Shown: one piece after another, positions 14,981 to 23,915 of the stretch
How positions within the stretch are numbered: the stretch's first letter is position 1
How the letters are laid out: every line of letters starts with the position of its first letter
Assembly (NCBI RefSeq): GCF_014204835.1
Contig: NZ_JACHMD010000001.1
Span: 1,736,001 to 1,800,000 of the forward strand
Length of the DNA: 64,000 nt
Direction: 5' to 3'
Source of the DNA: Microbacterium marinum
Lineage (GTDB): Bacteria; Actinomycetota; Actinomycetes; Actinomycetales; Microbacteriaceae
Translations under genes and position numbers: made by a program
Notes under the pieces: generated by a model
What the model saw: the letters and a program-made list of their open reading frames with translations, nothing else
Told to the model about the DNA's origin: nothing
Databases searched by the model: none

Positions 14981-17275
14981 GTGGCTGCGAAGGGTGGCAA
15001 AGACTTCCTGATTAGCATCCTCGCGGACGACACCGAAGCCCGGAGCGTCTTCGACGGGTTCGGGTCGTTCGTGAAGAAAGCCGCCGGCGGCATCTCGGCG
15101 GCGATGCTCGCCGGCGGTGTCCAGGATGCGTTCATGGGCGCATTCGAGGCCCAGCAGTCGACGGCGGAACTCGCCGCCGAACTCGGCGTCGCCGGCGACG
15201 AGGCCGACCGCCTCGGGGCGGTCGCGTCCGCGGTGTGGGCTGACGGGTTCGGGGAAGCGCCCGAGGTGAACTCGGCGATCGGCGACATTCGTCGCAACCT
15301 CGGCGAGATGGCCGACGACGACCTCGAGCGCGTCGCCGGCAAGGCGCTCGCGGTGTCGACCGTGTTCGAGGAAGACGTCGCGCGCACGATCGGCGGCGTG
15401 TCCGCGCTCGTGAAGAACGATCTCGTCGACTCGGTCGATGAGGGTATGGACGTGATCGCGGCCGGCCTCGCGTCGACCGCGAACCGTGGCGAGGATCTGC
15501 TCGACACCTTCACGGAGTACTCGCCGTTCTTTGCGAAACTCGGGTTCGACGCACAGCAGTCGCTCGGGCTGATGAATCAGGGCATGGAGGCCGGCGCTCG
15601 AAACAGTGACTTTCTCGCGGACGCGCTGAAAGAGTTCACGATCCGGGCTCAGGAACCCGTCGTGAAGACGGCCGAGGAAATGGCGGCCGCGTACGAGCGG
15701 GTCGAGCAGGCCGGCGCATCCCTCGCCCGTGCTCAGCAGAACGAGATCGCGTCTCAGCAGTCGCTCAATGAGGCCCGCGCGCAGGCCGCGATGGATCTCG
15801 CCGACATGGCCGATCAACTCGAGGGGGCGGAACTCAGCACCCGGTCGGCCGAACTGGCGCTGCAGCGTGCACAGGAGAACGCCGCGAAGGTGGCGGGCGA
15901 CTCGGAAGCGACGCAACTCGATCGCGACGAGGCGGCCCTCGCCGTCGATCAGGCGATATTCGCGCTCGAGCAGCAGCGCGAGGCGACGGAGGAACTGCGG
16001 CGCGAGAAGGCCGATGCCGACCGTGCCGGGGTGGAGGGATCCGCACAGGTTCAGGCGGCGCACGAGCGCGTCGCGGATGCTCAGAAGGCGAGCGCCGAGG
16101 CGGCAGCCGACGTCGCGGAAGCGAACGCGGCCGCGGCTGACAACACGACCCCGCTCGGCAAGGCGTACGAGCGGCTGGGGATCGACGCCGCGTGGGCGGC
16201 GAACGCGATCGCAACCGGTGGCCCCGAGGCGCAACGCGCGCTGCAGATGGTCCGTGACGGGCTGCTCGGCGTGACGGATCCGGTCGAGCGGAACGCGCTT
16301 GCGGTGCAGTTCTTCGGCACGAAAGCCGAAGATCTGCAGGGCGCGCTCTACGCGATGGACCCGTCGACGGCCGTCGACGCGATGGGGAACGTCGCCGGTG
16401 CAGCCGACCGCGTCGGGCAGGCGATCACCGATGGGCCGATGAAAGAGATCGAGGCCATGAGCCGCGACAAGGATCTGATGATCCAGGGATTCCTAGACAC
16501 GGATGGGCCGATGGGTGACCTCGCTCGAACGTGGGCCGTCTGGGGCGGGGAGATCTCGGGCGTGCTCGGCGCGCTCGGTCCGCTCGCCGGTGCGATGCTG
16601 CTGTTCCGTGGGGCTCAGGTCGCCGGCACGGCCGCGACCGCGGCGAACACCGGCGCGATGATCGCGAACAACGCGGCATGGTGGGCATCCCCGGTTACAT
16701 GGATCATCGCCGGCATCCTCGTCGCGATCGGGCTGCTCGTCGCGGCCGGCATCTGGCTCGTCGAGAACTGGGACGGCGTCTCGGCGTTCTTCGGCGACGT
16801 GTGGGAAAACATGATGACCGGCGCCGAGACGGCGACTGACTGGATCGGCGATCGCCTCGGCGAGATCGGCGACTGGTTCGGTAGCCTCGGCGACGGCGTC
16901 ACCGGCGTTATGAACTTCATCGGCGATGGAATCATGGGCGCCGGCCACGCGATCGCAACCGGATTCGCCTGGCTCTGGAACAACACACTCGGCGCGATCG
17001 ACATCTCAATTCCCGACTGGGTGCCGTTCATCGGCGGCAATCACATCGGGTTCGACAAGATCGTCATCCCCGCGCTCGCGGCCGGCGGCGTCGCACTCGG
17101 GCCGACGCTCGCCCTCATCGGCGAGGCCGGTCCCGAGGCGGTCGTGCCGCTGTCGCAAGCAGGCGACTACGGGCTCGGCGGAAGCGGCGACGGCGAGGTG
17201 ACGCACGTCGTGCTGAATCTCGACGGTCGCACAGTGTACGAGGCGGTCGAACGCCACAAGCGAAAGCGGAGGTAA
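14981..17275 (+). CDS. Tape measure protein
   Basis: This 764-residue protein starts at GTG 14981 (AGAGGGGG upstream), the normal location after the chaperones. The N-terminal third is helical (GVQDAFMGAFEAQQ, SAVWADGFGEAPE). Residues about 240-400 form a long coiled coil with many Ala/Glu/Gln. Hydrophobic segments lie about 530-600 (WIIAGILVAIGLLVAAGIWLV). ALAAGGVALGPTLALIGEAGPEAVVPL near the C-terminus is typical of tape measures. It sets tail length and helps DNA enter the cell. Confidence 0.95.
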   Translation: MAAKGGKDFLISILADDTEARSVFDGFGSFVKKAAGGISAAMLAGGVQDAFMGAFEAQQSTAELAAELGVAGDEADRLGAVASAVWADGFGEAPEVNSAIGDIRRNLGEMADDDLERVAGKALAVSTVFEEDVARTIGGVSALVKNDLVDSVDEGMDVIAAGLASTANRGEDLLDTFTEYSPFFAKLGFDAQQSLGLMNQGMEAGARNSDFLADALKEFTIRAQEPVVKTAEEMAAAYERVEQAGASLARAQQNEIASQQSLNEARAQAAMDLADMADQLEGAELSTRSAELALQRAQENAAKVAGDSEATQLDRDEAALAVDQAIFALEQQREATEELRREKADADRAGVEGSAQVQAAHERVADAQKASAEAAADVAEANAAAADNTTPLGKAYERLGIDAAWAANAIATGGPEAQRALQMVRDGLLGVTDPVERNALAVQFFGTKAEDLQGALYAMDPSTAVDAMGNVAGAADRVGQAITDGPMKEIEAMSRDKDLMIQGFLDTDGPMGDLARTWAVWGGEISGVLGALGPLAGAMLLFRGAQVAGTAATAANTGAMIANNAAWWASPVTWIIAGILVAIGLLVAAGIWLVENWDGVSAFFGDVWENMMTGAETATDWIGDRLGEIGDWFGSLGDGVTGVMNFIGDGIMGAGHAIATGFAWLWNNTLGAIDISIPDWVPFIGGNHIGFDKIVIPALAAGGVALGPTLALIGEAGPEAVVPLSQAGDYGLGGSGDGEVTHVVLNLDGRTVYEAVERHKRKRR

Positions 17276-17279
17276 CAGG

Positions 17280-19994
17280 ATGCAGGCAGGTCCGGCAGGA
17301 TTCGAGGCGGCGATCGGAGAGCGCGACGCGCTCACGGTCGCCGCCCCGTCCCCGGGCGGCAACCTCGGCGCGGCGAACGGGTGGGCTCGAGAGATCGAGG
17401 TCATTCGCTCGCTCGACGGGGAACTGCCCGACGCGGCGTCCGATGTCGTCGGCTCGGTGTCAGCGGAGATGACCGTTCGCGGGGATGCTTACGCGGCGTC
17501 CGCGCCACGTCTGTTGCGGGCGTCTGAGGCGGCCGCGTGGCTGCAGTCGGCGACGTCGTGCGCGGTCGGGTACGACGGGCTGACCGTGCCGGTGTTCGCC
17601 GGCCTCGTGAACGATCTCGACGCGTCCGAGGAATCCGGCGACCTCGTGCTGACCGCTCGCGACGCGGCCGACCGACTGACAAAGCCGGTCCGGCTCAAGC
17701 CGTACGGGTCGAACATGGACCGTCGCGGCCGCGAGGGTCGCCACCCGACGAACACCTCGGCGGTCGTGACGGCGATCCTGCATGAGAACGGGATTCGCGT
17801 CACGCCGGCGCCTCGCTCGGACGCGTGCGAACTGTACGTTCCGGGTGTCGGGGGGTGGCTCGCTGACATCGGATGGACGTACCCACAGGGTGCCGGCGTC
17901 CCGGTCGACGGGTGGCTCGAGCCGTCCCGATTCGCCGTCGCTCCGAAGGCGACCGGCGAGCAGTTGCGCGGGTTCTTCAAGACCCGACGCAACTACGGCG
18001 GCAGCCGGTCGATGTTCGAGGCGTTCGTGAACGTAACAAGCGGCATGAGTCGCGCCGTCCTGTCTGTGCTGCTTGAGGGCTCGCGGTTCATTCTGCGCGT
18101 AACCGGCGGAAAAGTCGTCGTCGAGGCGACCAACGGGGGCGGCGCGGTTGAGATCATGTCGGCGAACGTGGCGACCGGGTGGCGGCATCTCTGTTTCGAG
18201 GTCGGCGGGAACTACCGGCGACTGTGGATCGACGCCGCTCAGGTGTTCGCGTCCGACACCGCATGGCCGATCACCGTGTCGGCGCAAGAGATCAACTATG
18301 TGCAGTGGGACGCCGGCGGCGTGCAGGGCGTCGCCGCGTACTGGCAGCCGACGACGAACACCCGGCCGAGCGCCGGCTACGTCGCTCACTCGCCCGAGGC
18401 CGACGTCGCTCAGGGCGCGCTCGACGTGATCGGCATCCCTGCCGTCGACGGCCGCGAGTCGTGGGACGTCCTGAAAGAGATCGCGGCCGCCGAACTCGGC
18501 ATGGTCGGATTCGATGAGAGCGGCCGGTTCGCGTTCCGCACTCGCGCGATGATCGCGGATGGGCTGATCCCCGTCGCGACGTGGGACGTCGACCTAGTCG
18601 ACGATCTGCACCCGTCCGTGTCTCTCGACAGTGTCGTGACGCGCGCGACGGCGACTGTGCGGCCGCTGCGCGGCGTCGACGCCGGCCTCGGCGCCGAGAC
18701 GGAGGAAACTGCGGCACAGCCGTCGTTCATGCTGAGTGATCTGTTCTCGATCGAGCCGGGATCCTCATATCTCGATCTCGCGACCGGCGATCCGGTGCTG
18801 TCGTATCAGCAGAAAGTGAGCATCATCCAGCAGCAGGGCGGCGCTTACACGGCGGCTCTCGGCATGGCGGTCTGTCAGGATCCGGGCGGGCTGGTCCGAT
18901 ACGAGGGAATGCAACTCTCGGCATGGATCCAGCCGCTCGACACCCGCACGATCCGCGTGCACTTCCTGAATAACTCGGGGCAGGCGCTCTTCCCGGTCTG
19001 GCCCTGGGACTGGACCGAGGCCGGCGGTGTCTCTGGTCCGGTGCCGTACAACCTCAGCGCGGGCTCGCCGGCGCTGTGGATCCTCGGCGTGCAGTTCGGC
19101 GACTATTGGGATAGTCCGGTAACGATCGACCGCACGAACGCCGGCGCCGCGACATGGGGAGATCGCGTGTACGCGTTCCCCGACTCGGACTGGCGACAGG
19201 ACGTGTGGACGACACGCGCGTTCATCGACGGTTTCCTCTCGGCCACGGGATCCCCGCGGGCGACGCTCGCTCAGGTCACCGTGCCGGCCGACCCGCGCTG
19301 GCAGATCGGAGATCTCGTCAGGCTCACCGATTGGCGCGGTCGTCAACCGGGGATCGTCGCCCGCATCACCTCGAGCCGGCTGCGGATCTCGCATGAGGTC
19401 GAGAACGGCATGATCGGAACGTACGGGCTGCGGCAGGTTGCCGGATCCCCGCCGACGATCGTCACTCAGCCGGCAGACGGTGCGCGCAATGCCGGCTCGA
19501 CGATGACGTTCACCGTCGCCACGAGCGGCGCGACGTCGCATCGCTGGCAGATGCAAGAGCGCCCGGGGGTGGAGTGGCGCGACGTCGGGGTCGGTACGTC
19601 CTACACGACGCCGACTCTCGAGCCGGCGCACTCGGAGCGTCGCTACCGGTGCAACGCGGCCGGGCTCTTCGGCGATGAGTGGACGCGCGAGGCGCGCGTC
19701 ATCATGGCTGCACCTGGCGCGCCCGCGGTGACACAGCACCCGGCGAGCACGGGGGCACAGGTCGGGTCGCCGGTGTCCATCTCGGCCGCGGCGTCGGGGG
19801 ATCCCCTGCCGTCGCTGCAGTGGCAGCGCTCGAACCCGCCGGGATCGCCGTTCGTCGACGTACCCGGGGCGACGGTGTCACCTCTGGCATTCACGGCCGA
19901 CATGTCGAACGCCGGCAATTACCGCGCGGTGTTCACGAACTCGGGGGGAACCGCGATCTCGAACATCGCTCTCGTCGACGTCTATTGGGACTAG
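17280..19994 (+). CDS. Minor tail protein with LamG-like and two Ig-like domains
   Basis: This 904-residue protein starts at ATG 17280 right after the tape measure. Residues 1-180 resemble the distal-tail/tail-hub region. About 220-360 is a concanavalin/LamG-like jelly roll (FEAFVNVTSGMSRAVLSVLLEG...GWRHLCFEVGGNYRRLWID). The middle carries further tail-hub sequence. The C-terminus has two Ig-like domains starting at PPTIVTQPADG (about 722) and APAVTQHPAST (about 815), each with a central Trp-Q and a YRC/YRA strand. The binding domains suggest contact with host surface sugars. Confidence 0.85.
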   Translation: MQAGPAGFEAAIGERDALTVAAPSPGGNLGAANGWAREIEVIRSLDGELPDAASDVVGSVSAEMTVRGDAYAASAPRLLRASEAAAWLQSATSCAVGYDGLTVPVFAGLVNDLDASEESGDLVLTARDAADRLTKPVRLKPYGSNMDRRGREGRHPTNTSAVVTAILHENGIRVTPAPRSDACELYVPGVGGWLADIGWTYPQGAGVPVDGWLEPSRFAVAPKATGEQLRGFFKTRRNYGGSRSMFEAFVNVTSGMSRAVLSVLLEGSRFILRVTGGKVVVEATNGGGAVEIMSANVATGWRHLCFEVGGNYRRLWIDAAQVFASDTAWPITVSAQEINYVQWDAGGVQGVAAYWQPTTNTRPSAGYVAHSPEADVAQGALDVIGIPAVDGRESWDVLKEIAAAELGMVGFDESGRFAFRTRAMIADGLIPVATWDVDLVDDLHPSVSLDSVVTRATATVRPLRGVDAGLGAETEETAAQPSFMLSDLFSIEPGSSYLDLATGDPVLSYQQKVSIIQQQGGAYTAALGMAVCQDPGGLVRYEGMQLSAWIQPLDTRTIRVHFLNNSGQALFPVWPWDWTEAGGVSGPVPYNLSAGSPALWILGVQFGDYWDSPVTIDRTNAGAATWGDRVYAFPDSDWRQDVWTTRAFIDGFLSATGSPRATLAQVTVPADPRWQIGDLVRLTDWRGRQPGIVARITSSRLRISHEVENGMIGTYGLRQVAGSPPTIVTQPADGARNAGSTMTFTVATSGATSHRWQMQERPGVEWRDVGVGTSYTTPTLEPAHSERRYRCNAAGLFGDEWTREARVIMAAPGAPAVTQHPASTGAQVGSPVSISAAASGDPLPSLQWQRSNPPGSPFVDVPGATVSPLAFTADMSNAGNYRAVFTNSGGTAISNIALVDVYWD

Positions 19995-20010
19995 GGGAAC
20001 GGGGTATGCG

Positions 20011-20460
20011 GTGGAAGGTATCGGGGCATGGCTCGGGGGGCTGACCGTGGGTGAGGCGGTGCTGTGGGTCGTTGGCGCGGCCGCGGTCGGTGGCGGCGTC
20101 TGGAAGGGGTGGCCGGCTGCGAAACAGATCATCCGTGGTCTGTACGCCGCGGTCGTCCTGGCCGAGACGCTGGCGAACCTGCCGGCGACGCTGGCGGCGA
20201 TCGAGTACGAACTCAAGCCGAATGGCGGGCGGTCGATCAAAGACCGAACCGAGCAGACGGTGCAGGGGGTCGCGGAACTCGAGGCGACCGTCGCGGCCGT
20301 CGTGCTGCAGCAGGGCGAGATCGCTCAGCGGCAGGACGCGACGGCCGCCGACGTCGCGCATGTGCGGCGCCAAACGGCGTCGCTGAAAACGAGCGTGGGC
20401 AGAGTGCGCCGGCGGCTCGACGAACACATTCAGGCGGGCGAACCCGCCGGAAAGGAGTAG
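20011..20460 (+). CDS. DUF2746-like membrane-anchored coiled-coil protein
   Basis: This 149-residue protein has one N-terminal membrane segment (GEAVLWVVGAAAVGGGVW) followed by helical and coiled-coil sequence (VQGVAELEATVAAVVLQQGEIAQRQ) and a basic end. Length and layout fit DUF2746, found next to holins in actinophages. It may be a second lysis protein or a holin regulator. It ends 5 nt before the holin-like gene. Confidence 0.6.
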   Translation: MEGIGAWLGGLTVGEAVLWVVGAAAVGGGVWKGWPAAKQIIRGLYAAVVLAETLANLPATLAAIEYELKPNGGRSIKDRTEQTVQGVAELEATVAAVVLQQGEIAQRQDATAADVAHVRRQTASLKTSVGRVRRRLDEHIQAGEPAGKE

Positions 20461-20465
20461 ACGCT

Positions 20466-20864
20466 ATGAACACTTTCTGGGAGCAGTTCGCGGCATGGTT
20501 CACGGAGGACCGCCGGTCGAAGATCTACGCCGTGACGATCGCCGTCACGGCAGTTCTCACCGGGGCGGGCACGCTCGCCCCGGCCCACGCCGAGCCGATC
20601 CTCGTCGTCGTGCAGGGCGTGCTCGCCGCGATCGCCGCGGCGGTGCAGTTGTCCAACCTCACATGGGCGGGCCGTGCGCGCTGGTACACGTCTGTCGGTC
20701 GCGCGGCGCTGTACGCCGGCGCCGGATCGGTGGGCGCGCTGCTCGTCGCGTTCGGGATCCTCTCGCCCGATCAGGTCGACGAGGCGCTGCAGGTCGTCGC
20801 CGGCGTTCTGACGATCATCGGTTCGGTGCTCGGCGTGATCTACCTCAAGCCGGACACGGTCTGA
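20466..20864 (+). CDS. Holin-like membrane protein
   Basis: This 132-residue protein starts at ATG 20466 behind AAAGGAG. The N-terminus FWEQFAAWFTEDRRSKIYAVTIAVTAVLTGAGTLAP is followed by three further hydrophobic stretches, giving about four membrane segments. The position among tail-end genes and the small size suit a holin that would release the endolysin. Holins share little sequence, so the call rests on topology and place. Confidence 0.65.
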   Translation: MNTFWEQFAAWFTEDRRSKIYAVTIAVTAVLTGAGTLAPAHAEPILVVVQGVLAAIAAAVQLSNLTWAGRARWYTSVGRAALYAGAGSVGALLVAFGILSPDQVDEALQVVAGVLTIIGSVLGVIYLKPDTV

Positions 20865-20865
20865 C

Positions 20866-21585
20866 GTGGCGCGTGTGACGTTCGCGTTCGCCGACCCGCG
20901 CCCGGACGGAGCAGACGCTCCGACCGGGTCGCGGGTACGGTGCGCGCTGCTGCAGCCGGATTCATCGGCAGATGTCATCCGCTCGACGGCCGCGTTCGAC
21001 GTCGATCTATACGATGGTGCGGGCGAGGCGACCCTCGCCTCGGGCGTCTGGCGGATCACGGTCGAAGGTGTCTCGGGCGTCGACGAGCGATTCGTCATCG
21101 TGCCGGCCGGTGATGACGAGTACGCATTCCGATCGCTCGTCGACGTCGACCCGGCGACGCTCGCGCCGTCACCGGAGGCCGTGGCCGTTTGGCAGGATCT
21201 CTACTCGCGGTTGGCCGCCGGCGGTGGCGAGATCGGGGGAGGTCGGCAGTCGGTCGATTACTCGTTCCCCGGTGACCTCGTGCCGCGGATTGGTACGCCG
21301 TGGCGATCGCCGTCTGCCCTCTGCAGGCTGACGAAACTCACCGTCGACGGCGTGATCTACGAACCCGGCGGGCTGGCGCTGCGGCTCACCGTGAACGGGG
21401 GAGTGGTCGCGGAGATGGACACGCGCGCCGCGGCGGATCGGTCGATCCCGCTCGCGGTCACGATCGGCAACGGGGCGCGGGTCGCCGTCGACATCGTCGA
21501 GGTCTTCCCGAATCCCGCGATCTCGCTCGAGCCGGCATATCCGCCGCGCGACGTCGTCGTTCAGGTCTGGTGGGAATACCTGTGA
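20866..21585 (+). CDS. Beta-rich tail-tip or structural protein (unknown family)
   Basis: This 239-residue protein starts at GTG 20866, 1 nt after the holin stop. It looks beta-rich: an N-terminal RVRCALLQPDSSADVIRSTAAFDVDLYD domain, a central Gly-rich linker with VDYSFPGDLVP, and a C-terminal sandwich (VDGVIYEPGGLALRLTVNGG...VVVQVWWEYL). Such layouts occur in baseplate and tail-tip proteins. The protease-like gene that follows overlaps it by 4 nt. No family is recognised with certainty. Confidence 0.55.
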   Translation: MARVTFAFADPRPDGADAPTGSRVRCALLQPDSSADVIRSTAAFDVDLYDGAGEATLASGVWRITVEGVSGVDERFVIVPAGDDEYAFRSLVDVDPATLAPSPEAVAVWQDLYSRLAAGGGEIGGGRQSVDYSFPGDLVPRIGTPWRSPSALCRLTKLTVDGVIYEPGGLALRLTVNGGVVAEMDTRAAADRSIPLAVTIGNGARVAVDIVEVFPNPAISLEPAYPPRDVVVQVWWEYL

Positions 21586-22217
21586 TCGAGCACGCGGGAC
21601 CGGTGCTGGCGGTGCCGATCCAGCGTCCGAACTTTCACTGCTGGGCCGACGCGGTCGTACCCGTGCAGGGCGCGTACACCCTGGCGCAACACCTCGCCGA
21701 GTACGACCGGATTCCCGCCGAGATCCGTGAAGTGTTCGAGGCGCCGCGGCTCTACCCGCACGACTCGGCCGATCAGACTCAGGGCGTCGTGCGCTCGCTG
21801 TCGATTCACTTCGGGTTCGATGACGCCGGCGCGGATGGCCGTGCAGTGGCCGGCCGGTACACGGGAGACATCTGGGTCACGTCGAGAGCGCGGACCAGAA
21901 CCCTCGTGCACGAGTTCGGGCATCACGTCGACTACATGTTCAATCGCATGGCCGCCGGCGGCAACGGGTCACGTCAACCTCTGAGCACGCTCCCCGAGTG
22001 GCAACAGTTATGGAACGACGTGCGACCCGGGATCCCGTCAGGGAACTACGCCGGCGAGAGCAGCGTCGAGTGGTTCGCGGAACTGTTCGCGTGGCAGGTA
22101 CTCGACGACGCGTCGGCATTCCTACGCGCCGCGGGCAACACGGTCGCGCGGGCTCGTGCCGTGCGTGCCGCGTTCCTCGCCGTTCTCCCGATGCGAACGC
22201 CGTTCCACTACGACTGA
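21582..22217 (+). CDS. Tail-end protein with HExxH zinc metallopeptidase motif
   Basis: This 211-residue protein starts at GTG 21582. RTLVHEFGHHVDY (H110, E111, H114) is the HExxH zinc site, and ESSVEWFAELFAW (E163/E167) offers the third ligand, as in gluzincins such as anthrax-lethal-factor-like peptidases. No signal peptide is seen. A similar protein occurs at the fibre end of prophage 2 (HEYAHHIDY, SSAEWIAEL). Being the last gene of the tail module, the product may ride on the particle and cut a host surface protein during adsorption. Activity is inferred from motifs only. Confidence 0.7.
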   Translation: MIEHAGPVLAVPIQRPNFHCWADAVVPVQGAYTLAQHLAEYDRIPAEIREVFEAPRLYPHDSADQTQGVVRSLSIHFGFDDAGADGRAVAGRYTGDIWVTSRARTRTLVHEFGHHVDYMFNRMAAGGNGSRQPLSTLPEWQQLWNDVRPGIPSGNYAGESSVEWFAELFAWQVLDDASAFLRAAGNTVARARAVRAAFLAVLPMRTPFHYD

Positions 22218-22232
22218 TGTCGCTCTCCCGGT

Positions 22233-22276
22233 AAACGCGCCGCTCCCAGCCTCTCAGGGCCGGGGGCGGCGCGTTT
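22233..22276. terminator. Bidirectional terminator at the end of the prophage 1 late operon
   Basis: AAACGCGCCGC (22233-22243) pairs with GCGGCGCGTTT (22266-22276), and inner GC pairs extend the stem. The flanking A and T runs make it usable in both directions. It separates the phage late operon from the opposing DUF2510 gene. Confidence 0.75.
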
Positions 22277-22294
22277 CGTCGTTCGCGCTCGGGC

Positions 22295-22693
22295 TCAGTT
22301 AGAAATCATCCCGACGATCAACACGAATAGATAGATGATGAAGGCGACCACCGCGAAGAACAGGATCGGCAGCACGAATCGTTTCCACGCGGGGAGGCGT
22401 GGCGACCCGTCGACGACGACGGGCGGTCGGGGCATCGAGCCGGCCGCGATGAAGAGCCCGCCGACGACGCCGGTCCACAGCGACCCGGGCATCTGCAGAA
22501 ACACGCCGAGCAGCCCGAACGCCAGGGCTGCGATGCCGATCGCGATAGAGATCACCCCGAGCACCCCTGGGCCGCGACGTCGGAGCAGGACGGGCGGGGC
22601 GAGTTCCCGCTCGTCGGTCCATTCGGTGCCGGTCCACCGGCGACGGTAGGCGGTGTTCTCGGGGTCGGGATACCACCCGGCGGGGATCGTCAT
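22295..22693 (-). CDS. DUF2510-domain membrane protein, leaderless
   Basis: This 132-residue protein begins TIPAGWYPDPEN and has RRRWTGTEWT, the short DUF2510 motif found at the N-termini of actinobacterial membrane proteins. Three hydrophobic stretches follow (VISIAIGIAALAFGLLGVFL, LWTGVVGGLFIAAG, VLPILFFAVVAFIIYLFVLIVG). The ATG at 22693 lies 7 nt from TATGCT, so it is probably leaderless; the upstream ATG (22705) lies inside that -10 box. Whether it belongs to the phage (as a lysogeny cargo gene) or the host is unclear. Confidence 0.7.
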   Translation of the reverse strand: MTIPAGWYPDPENTAYRRRWTGTEWTDERELAPPVLLRRRGPGVLGVISIAIGIAALAFGLLGVFLQMPGSLWTGVVGGLFIAAGSMPRPPVVVDGSPRLPAWKRFVLPILFFAVVAFIIYLFVLIVGMISN

Positions 22694-22774
22694 GCCGCGG
22701 AGCATAGGGGATCACGGTTACCACATTCCGACTACCCGGCCGGCCGCGGCCGGTGGCGTCGCTAGCCTCGCCTC

Positions 22775-22963
22775 ATGCTCGACCGACTCTTCACGACAAC
22801 GGAAGTTGCGGCGATCGCCCGTCGCCACGTCGTCACTGTCCGGCTCGCGCTCGAGGCTGGCGACCTCCACGGGACGCAACGCGTTCCGCGCGGGAGGTGG
22901 CTCGTCGCTGAGCCCTGCCTCGCGGCGTACCTCGAAGGTCGCCGCTGCGATCACCGCCAGTAG
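22775..22963 (+). CDS. Excisionase-like small HTH protein
   Basis: This 62-residue protein has FTTTEVAAIARRHVVTVRLALEAGDLHGTQR, a winged HTH of the excisionase/MerR type, and ends GRWLVAEPCLAAYLEG. ATG 22775 follows a TAGCCT -10 box by 7-8 nt with no Shine-Dalgarno, so it is probably leaderless. Similar short proteins are common in actinophages. It marks the last likely phage gene before the tad genes. Confidence 0.65.
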   Translation: MLDRLFTTTEVAAIARRHVVTVRLALEAGDLHGTQRVPRGRWLVAEPCLAAYLEGRRCDHRQ

Positions 22964-22985
22964 GGATCGAACACCACTCACACTC

Positions 22986-23081
22986 ATGACGGCAGGCCTC
23001 GTCGTGGTCATCTGGGCCCTCGCCGGTCCCGCGTTGGCACAGCTGTTCCAGCAGGCGATCGACCAGGTCTCGAGCTTCTGA
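22986..23081 (+). CDS. 31-residue membrane peptide at the head of the tad genes
   Basis: The peptide MTAGLVVVIWALAGPALAQLFQ... is one hydrophobic segment with an amphipathic tail, ending 5 nt before tadE. There is no good Shine-Dalgarno, and the frame is open upstream of the ATG through the HTH gene. It may therefore be the 3' end of a pilin-like or tad gene cut by prophage insertion, or a stand-alone small peptide. Confidence that it is translated as drawn is low. Confidence 0.4.
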   Translation: MTAGLVVVIWALAGPALAQLFQQAIDQVSSF

Positions 23082-23086
23082 GAGCC

Positions 23087-23476
23087 ATGCGCGGGTTGCT
23101 CGCCGACGATCGCGGCTCGACTCCGGTCGAGTTCGTGCTCGTCGGGGTGCTCCTCACGGCTCTGACGCTCGGTGTCCTGCAGCTGGGTTTGGCGGTCTAC
23201 GTCCGGAACGTCGTGCACGACGCCGCCGTGGAGGGTGCCTATCACGCCGCCCTCGCCGACGTGGAGACGGCGGAAGGCGCCACCCGGGCGGAGGCCGTGA
23301 TCGCCGGCGCTGTGGGCGGCGACTTCGTCGACGGCGCCACTGCGCGCGAATCGACCGCTCTCGGACACGAGACCATCGAGGTCACGGTCATCACGCGGCT
23401 CCCCCTCGTGGGTCTGCTCGGGGTGTCGCAGGGGTGGGAGGTGACCGTCCATGCGCCTGCGGAGAGCTTGGACTGA
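23087..23476 (+). CDS. TadE-family pilus/secretion pseudopilin
   Basis: This 129-residue protein has a short basic, acidic-ended N-terminus (MRGLLADDRGSTPVEFVLVG) followed by one hydrophobic helix (VLLTALTLGVLQLGLAVYV) and an extracellular domain. The Gly-Ser-xx-VEF pattern is the TadE prepilin-like signature cleaved by TadV-type peptidases. It overlaps the next gene by 26 nt. The ATPase and membrane genes of the locus are not in the window. They may lie on the other side of prophage 1. Confidence 0.8.
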   Translation: MRGLLADDRGSTPVEFVLVGVLLTALTLGVLQLGLAVYVRNVVHDAAVEGAYHAALADVETAEGATRAEAVIAGAVGGDFVDGATARESTALGHETIEVTVITRLPLVGLLGVSQGWEVTVHAPAESLD

Positions 23477-23915
23477 CCTCGCCCGAGACGAGGACGGCTC
23501 GAGTGCGCTCGAGTTCATCGTCGGGGGCGTCATCCTCCTCGTCCCGCTCGTCTACCTGATCGTCGCCCTGGGCACGATCCAGGGGCAGGCGCTGGGAGTG
23601 GAGACGACCGCGCGTCACCTCGCCCGGACAGTGGCCACGTCGGAGAGTGCGGGCTCTGCGGACGCGAGATCGGAGCGGGTCCTCGACGCGCTGGTCGCCG
23701 AGTACGGGCTGGACCCTGCGGCCGTGTCGGTGTCGGTGTCGTGTGTCGGAGACGCGCCGGAGTGCCCGGCGGCGGGGGAGACGCTGCGTGTGACGGTGGG
23801 TGCACGGGTCGCCCTGCCCCTGGTGCCGCCGGTGCTGGGCCTGAACGAATCGGCGCGGGTCGAGGTCGAGTCGACGTCGGTGCAGAAGGTCTCCCGGTAC
23901 TGGGGTGAGCCCTGA
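23451..23915 (+). CDS. Second TadE-like pseudopilin
   Basis: This 154-residue protein has DEDGSSALEFIVGGVILLVPLVYLIVALGTIQ, the same GSSxxEF cleavage motif and single N-terminal helix as TadE. Its extracellular part has two cysteines (CVGDAPEC). It overlaps the previous gene and meets the next at ATG/TGA. Together the three form the minor-pilin part of an actinobacterial tad operon. Confidence 0.8.
   Translation: MRLRRAWTDLARDEDGSSALEFIVGGVILLVPLVYLIVALGTIQGQALGVETTARHLARTVATSESAGSADARSERVLDALVAEYGLDPAAVSVSVSCVGDAPECPAAGETLRVTVGARVALPLVPPVLGLNESARVEVESTSVQKVSRYWGEP

Larger units (their letters stand above)
1..22965. mobile_element. Prophage 1 (siphovirus, right-hand part)
   Basis: A continuous run of phage genes, nearly all on the + strand, carries a full HK97-type head and siphoviral tail module: TerS, TerL, portal, protease, capsid, connectors, tube, chaperones, tape measure and minor tail. 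It also encodes an M23 endolysin, a holin-like protein and HicAB. The left end is outside the window and no integrase is seen. The right end is placed between a small excisionase-like HTH gene (ending 22963) and the first tad-type gene (22986). No att repeat can be tested because the left junction is missing. Confidence 0.9.
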
